Positions 53,295 to 61,492 of a stretch of DNA of 64,000 nucleotides are shown here, in pieces. Made by a program: the position numbers and the translations under genes. The first letter of the stretch is position 1; each line of letters begins with the position of its first letter. Under the pieces are notes generated by a model, which saw nothing but the letters and a program-made list of their open reading frames with translations, was not told the DNA's origin and did no database searches. The stretch is from CAVZCC01 sp963773765 (GTDB taxonomy: Bacteria; Actinomycetota; Acidimicrobiia; Acidimicrobiales; Microtrichaceae): contig CAVZCC010000006.1 in NCBI GenBank assembly GCA_963773765.1, positions 372,001-436,000 of the forward strand, written 5' to 3'.

Positions 53295-54164
53295 ATGTTC
53301 AAGCGACTGGCCGGCATCCCGCTCCTCGTCCCGGCGGTGGTGGCCGCCCTGTCCCTGGGCGCGCTGGCCCTGACGGCGTGCGGGGACGATGAGGTGGACT
53401 CGAACGGCAGCGGCTCGGACGACAGCACCACCACCACGGCAGCCTCCGACACGTCCGCAGACGGGGCGTTGGAGGGCACGTCGTGGGTCCTCATCGCCGC
53501 CGTGGGCTCCTCCGGCGGTGAGGTGCCCGTCGCGGCGGGGACGGCACCGTCGCTCGACTTCCTGGCCGGCGGGCAGTTCTCGTCCACCACGGGCTGCAAC
53601 GTCCTCAACGGCACCTACGAGCAGTCCGGCGAGAAGCTGACGATGACGTCCGGCCCCATGACCAAGCGAGCCTGCGTCGACCCCACCGCGGCCACCCAGG
53701 AGGAGCTGATCGTGGCCGCCTTCCCCAAGGTGGCCATCGCGGACCGGGCCGCCGACGGCCTCACGCTCCGGGACGGCGGGGGCACCACGCTGCTGGTGTA
53801 CTCACCGGTGTCCAAGGAGCTGGCCGGCACCTCCTGGACGGTCACCGGCGTGAACAACGGCCGCGACGCGGTGCAGGGCACCTCCCTGACGGAGGCGCTC
53901 ACGCTGGAGTTCGGCACGGACGACACGGTGTCCGGCAACAGCGGCTGCAACACGTTCACGGGCACCTACACCCAGGACGGCGAGGAGATCGCCATCACCG
54001 ACGTCGGCTCCACGATGATGGCCTGCGAGGAGGCCGTCGCCACCCTGGAGCAGCAGTACCAGACCGCGCTCCAGGCGGCCACCACGGTGCGGCTGTCGGG
54101 CACCACCCTGGACCTGCTCGACGCCGACGGCGCCACCCAGGTCGCCCTGACCAAGGCCGGCTGA
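53295..54164 (+). CDS. Lipoprotein with two META (HslJ-like) domains
   Basis: A 289-residue secreted lipoprotein: signal LVPAVVAALSLGALALTAC with lipobox cysteine near residue 29, acidic linker with TTTT, then two META domains. Domain 1 begins LEGTSWVLIAAV near 55 and contains SSTTGCNVLNGTYEQSGEKLTMTSGPMTKRAC; domain 2 begins LAGTSWTVTGV near 175 and contains SGNSGCNTFTGTYTQDGEEIAITDVGSTMMAC. The paired cysteines are conserved in META domains. HslJ of E. coli has been linked to novobiocin resistance and heat-shock response; the molecular function of the domain is not known. ATG at 53295, 51 bases after the peptidase gene. Confidence 0.87.
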   Translation: MFKRLAGIPLLVPAVVAALSLGALALTACGDDEVDSNGSGSDDSTTTTAASDTSADGALEGTSWVLIAAVGSSGGEVPVAAGTAPSLDFLAGGQFSSTTGCNVLNGTYEQSGEKLTMTSGPMTKRACVDPTAATQEELIVAAFPKVAIADRAADGLTLRDGGGTTLLVYSPVSKELAGTSWTVTGVNNGRDAVQGTSLTEALTLEFGTDDTVSGNSGCNTFTGTYTQDGEEIAITDVGSTMMACEEAVATLEQQYQTALQAATTVRLSGTTLDLLDADGATQVALTKAG

Positions 54165-54197
54165 TCGCGTCGGCCCGCGCCGGGCGGACCGGGTCGC

Positions 54198-55640
54198 TCA
54201 GCGGCTGGCCAGCAGTCCCGACGCGATGATCGCGGCGTCGGGATCGGCTGCCGGGGCCACGAACGGTCCCTCGTAGGGCGGGGGCAGCACGGAGGACCCC
54301 CCGTTCAGGTCGCCGGGTCCACCCTGTTCGGGGGAGAACTCCGGGACCTCCACGTCGAACTGACGGGGCGTGCCCGACCGGTCGAACTCGAAGTCGTCGG
54401 TGAAGTACAGCGCCAGGACCCGGTCCACCAGGGTCGGGGTCAGCACGCGGGCCGCGTTCTCGTAGCGGGCGATGGCGGTGGCCAGCTTGCAGACCACGCC
54501 GGGCAGGTAGGCCCGCAGCTCACCGTCTCCCTGGGAGCGGGCCGCCTGGCGCAGCCGCACCGCGGCGGCAGCCTCCAGGTCCAGGCCCATCTGGTTGGCC
54601 ACCCGGCTGAGGATCCAGTCGAACTGCTCGTCGGTGCAGGCGCCGATGAAGATCTTGTTGTGGATCCGGCGGAAGAACGCCTCGTCGCCCAGCTTGGCCG
54701 GGTCCAGGTTGGTGGACAGCACCACCTTCAACTCGAACGGCACCTCGAACTTGCGGCCCTGCAGCGTGAGGTAGTCCACGCTGCGGTCCAGGGGCACGAT
54801 CCAGCGGTTGAGCAGGGCGTCGGGGCTCATGGCCTGACGGCCGAAGTCGTCGATGACCAGGATCCCGTTGTTGGCCTTCATCTGCAGCGGGGCCAGGTAG
54901 ACGCCGGTGTCCCGGTCCAGCTGCAGGTCGAGCATGGCGGCGTGCAGTTCGCCACCGGTGACGACCGCGGGGCGGTGGCAGGCCACCCACCGGCGGTCCA
55001 GGCCCGGGGGCTGCTCGTCGACCACGTCGTGCAGCGTCGGGTCGAACACGGACACGATCTGGCCGTCCACCTCCACGCAGTAGGGGATCAGGACGACGTC
55101 CTCGTAGGCCCGCACGATGCGCTCGGCCACGCTCGACTTGCCGGTGCCGGGCGGCCCGTACAGGAACATGGCGCCGTCGCCGTGGATGGCGGGGCCGAGT
55201 TGGTCGAACAGCCCGTCGGAGATCACCAGGTCGGAGAACGAACGGGCCAGGCGGTCGTGGTTGAGCTCCAGCGACGGGCGCTGGTGGCGCACCACCTCGG
55301 TGTACAGCCCGAGCGGGACCGGCATCGGGCCGGCGTAGCGGCTCTCCCGGGAGCGCTGGTGGGCGAAGGCCTGGCCGGCCTCGGTGCAGTTGACCAGGTA
55401 GGCCCGGCCCTCCATCCCGTCGTACTCGATGAGCTTCCGGTCCCGCATGCCGGTGAGCAGCGTGTCCACGATGTTGATGGAGATGTGGAGCTTCTCGGCC
55501 AGGGTGGTCATCGGGGTGCGTCCCTCGATGACGGCCCGCCGCAGCAGGATGTCCTCGGCCAGGGCCCGGCTCAGGCCCAGCGTCTCCGGGCTGGAAGGCG
55601 TGCGCAGGTCAGGCGGCTCGGCGGCCGTGTGGTCGTGCAT
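54198..55640 (-). CDS. AAA ATPase with N-terminal winged helix
   Basis: A 480-residue protein. Residues 25-80 (RALAEDILLRRAVIEG...TLAEKLHISINIVDTLLTGMRDRKLIEYDG) form a winged-helix-like DNA- or protein-binding domain. The AAA core has Walker A YGPPGTGKSSVAERIVRAYE near 160 and Walker B GILVIDDFGRQAMSPDALLNRW near 270, then sensor 1 VVLSTNLDPAKLGDEAFFRRI with the arginine finger region. The C-terminal tail is acidic and proline-rich. In related actinobacteria such ATPases accompany Flp/tad pilus genes, but none are seen here. Start ATG 55640. No partner is apparent within 150 bases on either side. Confidence 0.78.
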   Translation of the reverse strand: MHDHTAAEPPDLRTPSSPETLGLSRALAEDILLRRAVIEGRTPMTTLAEKLHISINIVDTLLTGMRDRKLIEYDGMEGRAYLVNCTEAGQAFAHQRSRESRYAGPMPVPLGLYTEVVRHQRPSLELNHDRLARSFSDLVISDGLFDQLGPAIHGDGAMFLYGPPGTGKSSVAERIVRAYEDVVLIPYCVEVDGQIVSVFDPTLHDVVDEQPPGLDRRWVACHRPAVVTGGELHAAMLDLQLDRDTGVYLAPLQMKANNGILVIDDFGRQAMSPDALLNRWIVPLDRSVDYLTLQGRKFEVPFELKVVLSTNLDPAKLGDEAFFRRIHNKIFIGACTDEQFDWILSRVANQMGLDLEAAAAVRLRQAARSQGDGELRAYLPGVVCKLATAIARYENAARVLTPTLVDRVLALYFTDDFEFDRSGTPRQFDVEVPEFSPEQGGPGDLNGGSSVLPPPYEGPFVAPAADPDAAIIASGLLASR

Positions 55641-55791
55641 GGATTCTCCCCGAAACGGTGTCGCGCCGGACGGACCCGCTGGCCCGCCGACGCACTGGTG
55701 CTGGCCTGTGTGTCGGCCGAATCGGCCCGGACCTGAACCAAACTGGTCCGGATGGCCCGGATCCGGTTGGTTCCGGGCCCGGCGCAGCGCC

Positions 55792-57483
55792 TCAGCGGGG
55801 GGTGGCGGTGGCGGAGAACCCGCAGCCGACCCACCGGAAGGTGCCCGGGACGCGGGTGGCGCCCCCCAGACCCTTGCCGTAGCGGAAGGCCCTGGGAGTG
55901 CTGACGCCCAGGTAGGGCACCGGACCGCCGTTGGCGGTCACCGCCATCTGGTCGGGGTCGCCCTCGCCGGCTGCGAAGAGCTGCCCCTCGAACATGTGGT
56001 CGCCGTTCACCGGGAGCGTCCGCGACGGCCGGCCGAGGAAGGTGACCGTGTGGCCGTCGGGACCGCCGTCGCGGACCCGGATCCGCTGGTCGTCGCCCGT
56101 CTGCACCACGACGCCGATCTCGTCGCAGCCCGTGCCGACCTCGTCGATCCGGCCGTCGAAGTACCACGTCTGCTCGGTCGGGGCCGGAGCGGGTGTGGTG
56201 CTCGTGGTGGTGGTGGCCGTGGTGGTGCTGGTCGTGCTCGTCGGCTCGGCCGGTGCGGCGATCTCGGGACTGCGGGTCTCGCAGGTCGAGATGCGACCGG
56301 TGGGGGAGTCGACCGTGGCGGTGATGGCGACGCTCAGGGCCGGGGGGACGACCCGGCCGCTGAGGCGGTAGGTCGCGGTCCCGCCGGGCAACCCGGGCGG
56401 TGTGGTGCTGAAGGTGAAGTCGTACCGGCCGTCGGCGTCGATCGGTCCGGAGGCACCGGGGATGTCCGGGAACGTGATGGTCCCACCGGCCACGACGGCC
56501 CGCACCGGGTAGGGGTCGACGGTCGGGCAGTCCCCTCCCACCACCTTGACCAGCGCGGTGTACTCCGCGCCACCGGGCGCGGGCGCTGCGGCAGTGGTGG
56601 TGGTCGTCGTCGGATCGGGCGCCCCGGGCCCGCCCGGGGCCGTGGTGGTCGTGGTGGTGGCCGGGCTGCCGTCGCCGGGCGGGGGCGTGGGGATCTCGCC
56701 CGCGAAGGGCACGTCGGCGTCGCCGTCGGTGCCGACCGGCCGCGTGAACGCCGTGGCGGTGCCGGGGTCCACCATGACCAGGTCGTCCAGCGGCTCCGGG
56801 CTCCGGCGCACCGAGGTGATGGAGGTGGGGGAGAACCCGGTCCAGGTCGCACCGGTGTAGGTGGCCCGGGCCGTGGGGGAGGGCGGCGTCAGCGGGTTGC
56901 CGCAGTTGCACTTGACCACCGGCACGCCGCGGTCGTCCACCAGCACCGCGGTGCCGGCCTGCAGGACGGCGGGAACCGCGGTGGCCCGTCCGTCCGCGAA
57001 CCCGTGGTTGGTCACGGCGGTGTCGGCCCGTAGCACGGTGGGTGTGAGCAGCGCGACGAGGTCGGCGATCGCCGAGGTGGTGATGCCCAACGCCCCGGCC
57101 CAGGCCCGGGCCTTGTCGGGGTTGTCATCCAGGAAGGCGGCCATCCTGGCGGCGTCACAGGAGGCCACGTTGCGGGTGCCGCCGTACAGCCCCGGGGTGT
57201 CTCCCGGGAAGGAACGGGACTCGCCCGCGGCGACGGTCACCGGTGCCGCGGTGGGGCTCGCCACCGGGTCGCCGATGGGCGGGACGGACACCTGGCCGGT
57301 CGGCGAGGAGTCGATGCCGGCCATGAACGGGTTGGCGCCGGCCGTCGAGGCGGGCTCGCGCCGGAATGAGGTCGCCCCGGCGTCCCCGCCGCCGCAGGCC
57401 TGGAGCACCCCGGACAGGACGACGGTGAGGATCAGTGCGGCGGCCGTGGACCGCCGAGGGGCGGCCGGGCCGTCGATCAACAT
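55792..57483 (-). CDS. Lipoprotein with DUF6777-type domain and Thr-rich spacers
   Basis: A 563-residue secreted lipoprotein. The signal peptide has lipobox VLSGVLQAC near residue 30. Residues 45-230 match the DUF6777 pattern: GDTPGLYGGTRNVASCDAARMAAFL, DKARAWAGALGITTS, RADTAVTNHGFADGRATAVPAVLQAGTAVLVDDRGVPVVKCNCGNPL. Two Pro/Thr-rich spacers (TTTTTTAPG near 290 and TTSTTTATTTTSTT near 440) divide the rest into beta-rich domains. Streptomyces have similar proteins, often with a membrane kinase-like partner; the function is unknown. ATG at 57483. It is divergent from the alpha/beta hydrolase gene. The 151-base gap to the AAA ATPase gene downstream holds no clear feature. Confidence 0.75.
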   Translation of the reverse strand: MLIDGPAAPRRSTAAALILTVVLSGVLQACGGGDAGATSFRREPASTAGANPFMAGIDSSPTGQVSVPPIGDPVASPTAAPVTVAAGESRSFPGDTPGLYGGTRNVASCDAARMAAFLDDNPDKARAWAGALGITTSAIADLVALLTPTVLRADTAVTNHGFADGRATAVPAVLQAGTAVLVDDRGVPVVKCNCGNPLTPPSPTARATYTGATWTGFSPTSITSVRRSPEPLDDLVMVDPGTATAFTRPVGTDGDADVPFAGEIPTPPPGDGSPATTTTTTAPGGPGAPDPTTTTTTAAAPAPGGAEYTALVKVVGGDCPTVDPYPVRAVVAGGTITFPDIPGASGPIDADGRYDFTFSTTPPGLPGGTATYRLSGRVVPPALSVAITATVDSPTGRISTCETRSPEIAAPAEPTSTTSTTTATTTTSTTPAPAPTEQTWYFDGRIDEVGTGCDEIGVVVQTGDDQRIRVRDGGPDGHTVTFLGRPSRTLPVNGDHMFEGQLFAAGEGDPDQMAVTANGGPVPYLGVSTPRAFRYGKGLGGATRVPGTFRWVGCGFSATATPR

Positions 57484-57598
57484 CCGCTCACGGTATCGAC
57501 GGCCCCGGCAAATCCTCCCCGGCCGGACCGTCCACCGGCCGGACCGTCGCACCGGGCCGTCGTCGCACCGGCCACCGTCGACCGGTACGGTCCGGCCC

Positions 57599-58327
57599 AT
57601 GACTGCGATCCTGGTCCACGGTGTGCCGGAGACGACCGCGGTGTGGCAGCCGCTGGTCGACCACCTCGACCGGAGCGACGTCGTGCTCCTGGGCCTGCCC
57701 GGCTTCGGCTCGGCGCTGCCGGACGGCTTCGTGCCCACCAAGGAGGGCTACGCGGGATGGTTGGCCCACGAGCTCACCCGGTTCGACCAGGTGGACCTGG
57801 TCACCCACGACTGGGGGGCGATCCTGGCGCTGCGGGTGTTGGCCGACCAGCCCGCGAACGTCCGCACCTGGGTGTCCGACATGGGCGACCTCGGCCCGGA
57901 CTTCGAGTGGCACGACACGGCCAGGACGTGGCAGACGCCGGTGGAGGGCGAGGCGTTCATCGACGGGATGGTCGGGGCGTCGGTGGCGGACCGGGCCGCG
58001 CTGCTCATGGCGGTCGGCGTGCCGGAGGACGGCGCCACCACCATGGCGGAGGGCTTCGACGCCACCATGGGCGCCGCCATCCTCACCCTGTACCGCTCGG
58101 CGATCGACATCGGCGACGAGTGGGGGCCGGGCATCGACTCGATCCGCGGCCCGGGCCTGCTCGTCGAGTCGGTGCAGGACCCGTTCCGCTCACCGGAGCG
58201 GGTCAGGCGCCTGGCCGACCGGACCGGGGCGTCGGTGGCCACGTTGCCCGACGCCGGCCACTTCTGGATGCTGGAGTCGCCGGCCGAGGTGGCGGAGATC
58301 CTGGCCGGCTTCTGGGCCGGGTGCTGA
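57599..58327 (+). CDS. Alpha/beta hydrolase with aspartate nucleophile
   Basis: A 242-residue hydrolase. VHGVPETTAVW supplies the oxyanion hole (HGxP), VTHDWGAILAL near residue 68 places Asp where serine hydrolases have Ser, and DAGHFWMLESPAEVAEIL near 218 holds the catalytic His. An Asp nucleophile in an HDWG setting is typical of haloalkane dehalogenases and epoxide hydrolases. The cap region is short and has no obvious Trp or Tyr pair to decide between them. The ATG at 57599 is used. No neighbour suggests a substrate. Confidence 0.8.
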   Translation: MTAILVHGVPETTAVWQPLVDHLDRSDVVLLGLPGFGSALPDGFVPTKEGYAGWLAHELTRFDQVDLVTHDWGAILALRVLADQPANVRTWVSDMGDLGPDFEWHDTARTWQTPVEGEAFIDGMVGASVADRAALLMAVGVPEDGATTMAEGFDATMGAAILTLYRSAIDIGDEWGPGIDSIRGPGLLVESVQDPFRSPERVRRLADRTGASVATLPDAGHFWMLESPAEVAEILAGFWAGC

Positions 58328-58354
58328 CGGCCGGGGCGGCTCGGATCCGGTCCC

Positions 58355-59251
58355 TCAGATCCGCTCCCGTGCGCCGCCGTCGAACAGCGGCGTGATCCCC
58401 TCGGCCTCCGCGTCGGCCCGCATCTCCGCGTCGGTCGGGGCGTTCCCGCCCGCGGTGGCCGCCTCCAGGGTGGCCCGCAGCAGCCGGGCGTCGCTCGAGG
58501 TGTTGAGGAACAGCTGCGGTCGGGCCAGGACGAAGCGCACGGCACGGCCGATGGCGTCGGGCCCGCTGATGGGCTCGTACCAGCTGAAGTGGCCCACCGG
58601 ACCGTCCGGCCACCGGCCCCGGGCCAGCGACTTGATGGTCTGCACCGCCACCTCCCGTTCGCCGCAGACCTCCAGCAACCCCTCCACGTCCTGGCGGTAG
58701 GCCGGATCCTGCACCAACGTGAAGTTGTAGGGGAACAGGACGGAGTCGAACGGGAACCGCTCCAGGCTGCGCCGGTGCATGCCGGCGATGCGCAGGCCGT
58801 GGCCGGTGACGCCGATGAAGCGGACCAGGCCCTCCTCCCGGGCCTGGACCAGGGCCTGCACCGCCCCGCCCGGGCCGTGGGCGACCTCCCACTCGTCCTC
58901 CTCCACCAGGTTGTGGAGCTGGATCAGGTCCACCTGGTCCACGCCGAGTCGGCCGAGCGACCGCTCCAGCTCGGCGCGGGCCCCGGACCCGGTGCGCTCA
59001 CCGGTCTTGGTGGCCAGGAAGAAGCGGTCGCGGTGGGAGGCCAGCCATGGCGCGACCCGGAGCTCGGAGTCGCCGTAGGACGCCGCGGTGTCGATGTGGT
59101 TGACGCCGAACTCGAGCAGCGTCTCCAGCACCCGGTCGGCGCGGTCCTGTCGCATGGCCCCCAGGGCGGCGGCGCCGAAGATGACCCGGCTGCTCCGGTG
59201 CCCGGTCCGTCCGAAGGGTGCGGTCTCGGGGCTCGGTCCTGTGTCGTCCAC
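58355..59251 (-). CDS. Aldo/keto reductase
   Basis: A 298-residue (alpha/beta)8 NADPH-dependent reductase. The catalytic tetrad is visible: Asp and Tyr in HIDTAASYGDSE near 55, Lys in LATKTGE near 82, His in LIQLHNLVEE near 115. The opening GRTGHRSSRVIFGAAALGAM and the middle FNYTL-like VLFPYNFTLVQ are typical of AKR-type general aldehyde/ketone reductases. Its own substrate is unknown. The ATG at 59251 is used. It is convergent with the alpha/beta hydrolase gene and divergent from the lipoprotein gene that follows. Confidence 0.9.
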   Translation of the reverse strand: MDDTGPSPETAPFGRTGHRSSRVIFGAAALGAMRQDRADRVLETLLEFGVNHIDTAASYGDSELRVAPWLASHRDRFFLATKTGERTGSGARAELERSLGRLGVDQVDLIQLHNLVEEDEWEVAHGPGGAVQALVQAREEGLVRFIGVTGHGLRIAGMHRRSLERFPFDSVLFPYNFTLVQDPAYRQDVEGLLEVCGEREVAVQTIKSLARGRWPDGPVGHFSWYEPISGPDAIGRAVRFVLARPQLFLNTSSDARLLRATLEAATAGGNAPTDAEMRADAEAEGITPLFDGGARERI

Positions 59252-59399
59252 GGTTCCTCCCGGGGTGCGGCCGGCAGGACGACCCTACCCACGCACCGTC
59301 GGCATCGCGTGACCTGCTCGGTAGCCTCGAGGGACCGGACGCCGCCGACCGGTGCGGCTCCGGCACGGGCTTCCCGAGTGACCATCCCACCCGAAACGA

Positions 59400-60044
59400 G
59401 TGACCATGCGCCCCAGGCTCCTCCTCCCCGTCGTCCTCGCCCTGTCGCTGGTGGTGGCGGCGTGCGGCGGCAGCGACGACGCGACCGACGACGGGTCGTC
59501 GGGCACCGCGGCGGACGCCACCACGACCGCCCCCGCCGGTGACGCCGGCAGTCCGGACGGGTCCAGCCGGTCCGACGGCCCCGACAGCTCCGACGCCGCC
59601 GACCAGGGCGAGGACGCGCCGGCCCTGGACGCCTGCGCGCTGGCCGACCCGGCCCAGGTCCAGGCCCTGGGCGTGACCGCCGAGGGCGCGGTGGAGGACC
59701 GGCCCGGTGGCGAGGGGATCACCTGGGTCACCTGCCGGTGGGGCAACCTGACCGACGAGACCGGCGTGGTGTACGTGCAGGTCCTCACCGAGGGCGCCGA
59801 CGCGGTGGTGAACCCGCTCGACATCCTGCTGAGCACCGCGGGCGGCCAGGACGCCACCCCGGTGGACGTCGGGGTCGACGGCAAGCTCTACGAGTTCGCC
59901 CTGATCGCGGGCGGCGGTGGGGTGGGCCGGACGATCGCCTTCACCGCCGACGGCAACCGGACCGTGGCGGTGTCGCGCACCGGTGCCGACGTCGACGTGG
60001 CTGCGCTCACCGCGCTGGCCCAGGGCGTGGCGTCCCGGCTCTGA
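59400..60044 (+). CDS. Lipoprotein, DUF3558-like
   Basis: A 214-residue secreted lipoprotein: hydrophobic LLLPVVLALSLVVAAC with lipobox near residue 22, a long Asp/Ser/Thr linker, then a compact domain with ALDACALADPAQVQALGV, GITWVTCRWGNL and ALIAGGGGVGRTIAFTADGNRTVAVSRTG. The two cysteines (ACAL, TCRW) and the end-of-domain layout resemble the DUF3558 lipoproteins of actinobacteria, whose function is unknown. The start is the GTG at 59400 or the ATG six bases on. It converges with the aminotransferase gene 22 bases downstream. Confidence 0.7.
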   Translation: MTMRPRLLLPVVLALSLVVAACGGSDDATDDGSSGTAADATTTAPAGDAGSPDGSSRSDGPDSSDAADQGEDAPALDACALADPAQVQALGVTAEGAVEDRPGGEGITWVTCRWGNLTDETGVVYVQVLTEGADAVVNPLDILLSTAGGQDATPVDVGVDGKLYEFALIAGGGGVGRTIAFTADGNRTVAVSRTGADVDVAALTALAQGVASRL

Positions 60045-60065
60045 CGGCCGGACGCCCCATGGTGC

Positions 60066-61406
60066 TCAGCGGGACCGCTGCAGGGCCTCCCAGCCGTCGG
60101 TCAGCACCCGGCGCAGGGTGGCCTCGATGAAGGCGAACTCCTCCTCGCCGGCGATGAGCGGCGGGGACAGCACGATGAGGGGCTCGGCCCGGTCGTCGGT
60201 GCGGCACATGAGGCCGGCGTCGAACAGGTCCCGGGACAGCTGGCCCTTGAGCAGCCAGGCGCACTCCTCGGGGGTGAACGTCTCCCGCGTGGCCTGGTCC
60301 CGCACCAGCTCGATGGACCGGAAGAAGCCCACGCCGCGGATGTCGCCGACGATGGGCAGGTCGGCCAGGCGGTCCAGGTGCGCGGCGAACAGGTCCTCGG
60401 TGGCGAGCACGTGGCCCAGCAGGTCCTCCCGCTCGATCAGGTCGATGTTGGCCATCGCCACCGCGGAGCTCACCGGGTGGCCGCCGAACGTGATGCCGTG
60501 CAGGAACATGGCGTCCTGCTCCAGGAACGGCTCGGCCAGCCGGTCGCTCACCATCATCCCGCCCATGGGGGCGTACCCGGACGTGACGCCCTTGGCGAAG
60601 GTGATGATGTCGGGCTGGTACCCGAAGCGCTCCGAGCCGAACCAGTGCCCCAGGCGGCCGAAGGCGCAGATGACCTCGTCGGAGATCAGCAGCACGCCGT
60701 AGTGGTCGCAGATCTCGCGCACCCGCTCGAAGTACCCGGGTGGTGGCACCAGCGTGCCGCCGGTGTTCTGCACCGGCTCCAGGATCACCGCGGCCACGGT
60801 GTCCGCGCCCTCCATCTCGATGCGGCGGGCGATGTCGTCCGCGCACCGCAGCGTGCAGCCGTCCAGGTGGGCGCAGTCGGCGCAGCGGTACCGGTTGGTG
60901 TTCTGCACCTTGACCGCCCCCGGCACCAAGGGCTCGAACGGGGTCTTGATGCCGGGCACGCCGGTGATGCTGAGCGCCCCCATGGTCGTGCCGTGGTAGC
61001 CGAGGAAGCGGGAGATGATCTTGGTCCGGGCCGGTTGGCCGACGGTGTGGAAGTACTGGCGGGCCAGCTTCCACGCCGCCTCCACCGCCTCGCTGCCACC
61101 GGAGGTGAAGAACACGCGGTTCAGGTCGCCGGGGGCGAGCGATGCCAGCCGTTCGGCCAGGGCCAGGGACGGCTCGGTGCCGTAGGACCAGATGGGGAAG
61201 TAGGCGAGCGTGCGGGCCTGTTCGGCCGCGGCCAGCGCCAGCTCCTCCCGGCCGTGGCCCACCTGGACCGTGAACAGCCCGGCCAGTCCGTCCAGGTAGC
61301 GCTTCCCGGCGCGGTCGTAGACGTAGCAGCCCTCGCCGCGCACCATGACGGGCAGGTCCGCGTTGTCGTCGGCCAGTTGGCTGAAATGACCCCACAGGTG
61401 TGACAT
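60066..61406 (-). CDS. Class III aminotransferase (omega-amino acid type)
   Basis: A 446-residue PLP enzyme of fold type I, class III. GGSEAVEAAWKLARQYF (cofactor phosphate), FLGYHGTTMGALSITG, AVILEPVQNTGGTLVPPPGYF, LISDEVICAFGRLG (Asp to pyridine nitrogen) and IITFAKGVTSGYAPMGG with the Schiff-base lysine near 280 are all present. The sequence resembles aspartate-aminotransferase-family proteins that transfer from beta-alanine, GABA or putrescine-type amines. An insert NTNRYRCADCAHLDGCTLRCADD near 170-195 with four cysteines could bind metal and is typical of one subgroup. ATG at 61406. No obvious operon partner. Confidence 0.88.
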   Translation of the reverse strand: MSHLWGHFSQLADDNADLPVMVRGEGCYVYDRAGKRYLDGLAGLFTVQVGHGREELALAAAEQARTLAYFPIWSYGTEPSLALAERLASLAPGDLNRVFFTSGGSEAVEAAWKLARQYFHTVGQPARTKIISRFLGYHGTTMGALSITGVPGIKTPFEPLVPGAVKVQNTNRYRCADCAHLDGCTLRCADDIARRIEMEGADTVAAVILEPVQNTGGTLVPPPGYFERVREICDHYGVLLISDEVICAFGRLGHWFGSERFGYQPDIITFAKGVTSGYAPMGGMMVSDRLAEPFLEQDAMFLHGITFGGHPVSSAVAMANIDLIEREDLLGHVLATEDLFAAHLDRLADLPIVGDIRGVGFFRSIELVRDQATRETFTPEECAWLLKGQLSRDLFDAGLMCRTDDRAEPLIVLSPPLIAGEEEFAFIEATLRRVLTDGWEALQRSR

Positions 61407-61492
61407 CGACGGCGCCTCCGAGCGCTCGGGAAGGGGTCCAACCCTGACCGCCGGGCCGGGCCGTTGGCAAGATCGCCGGGCCGGCGGTCGGC

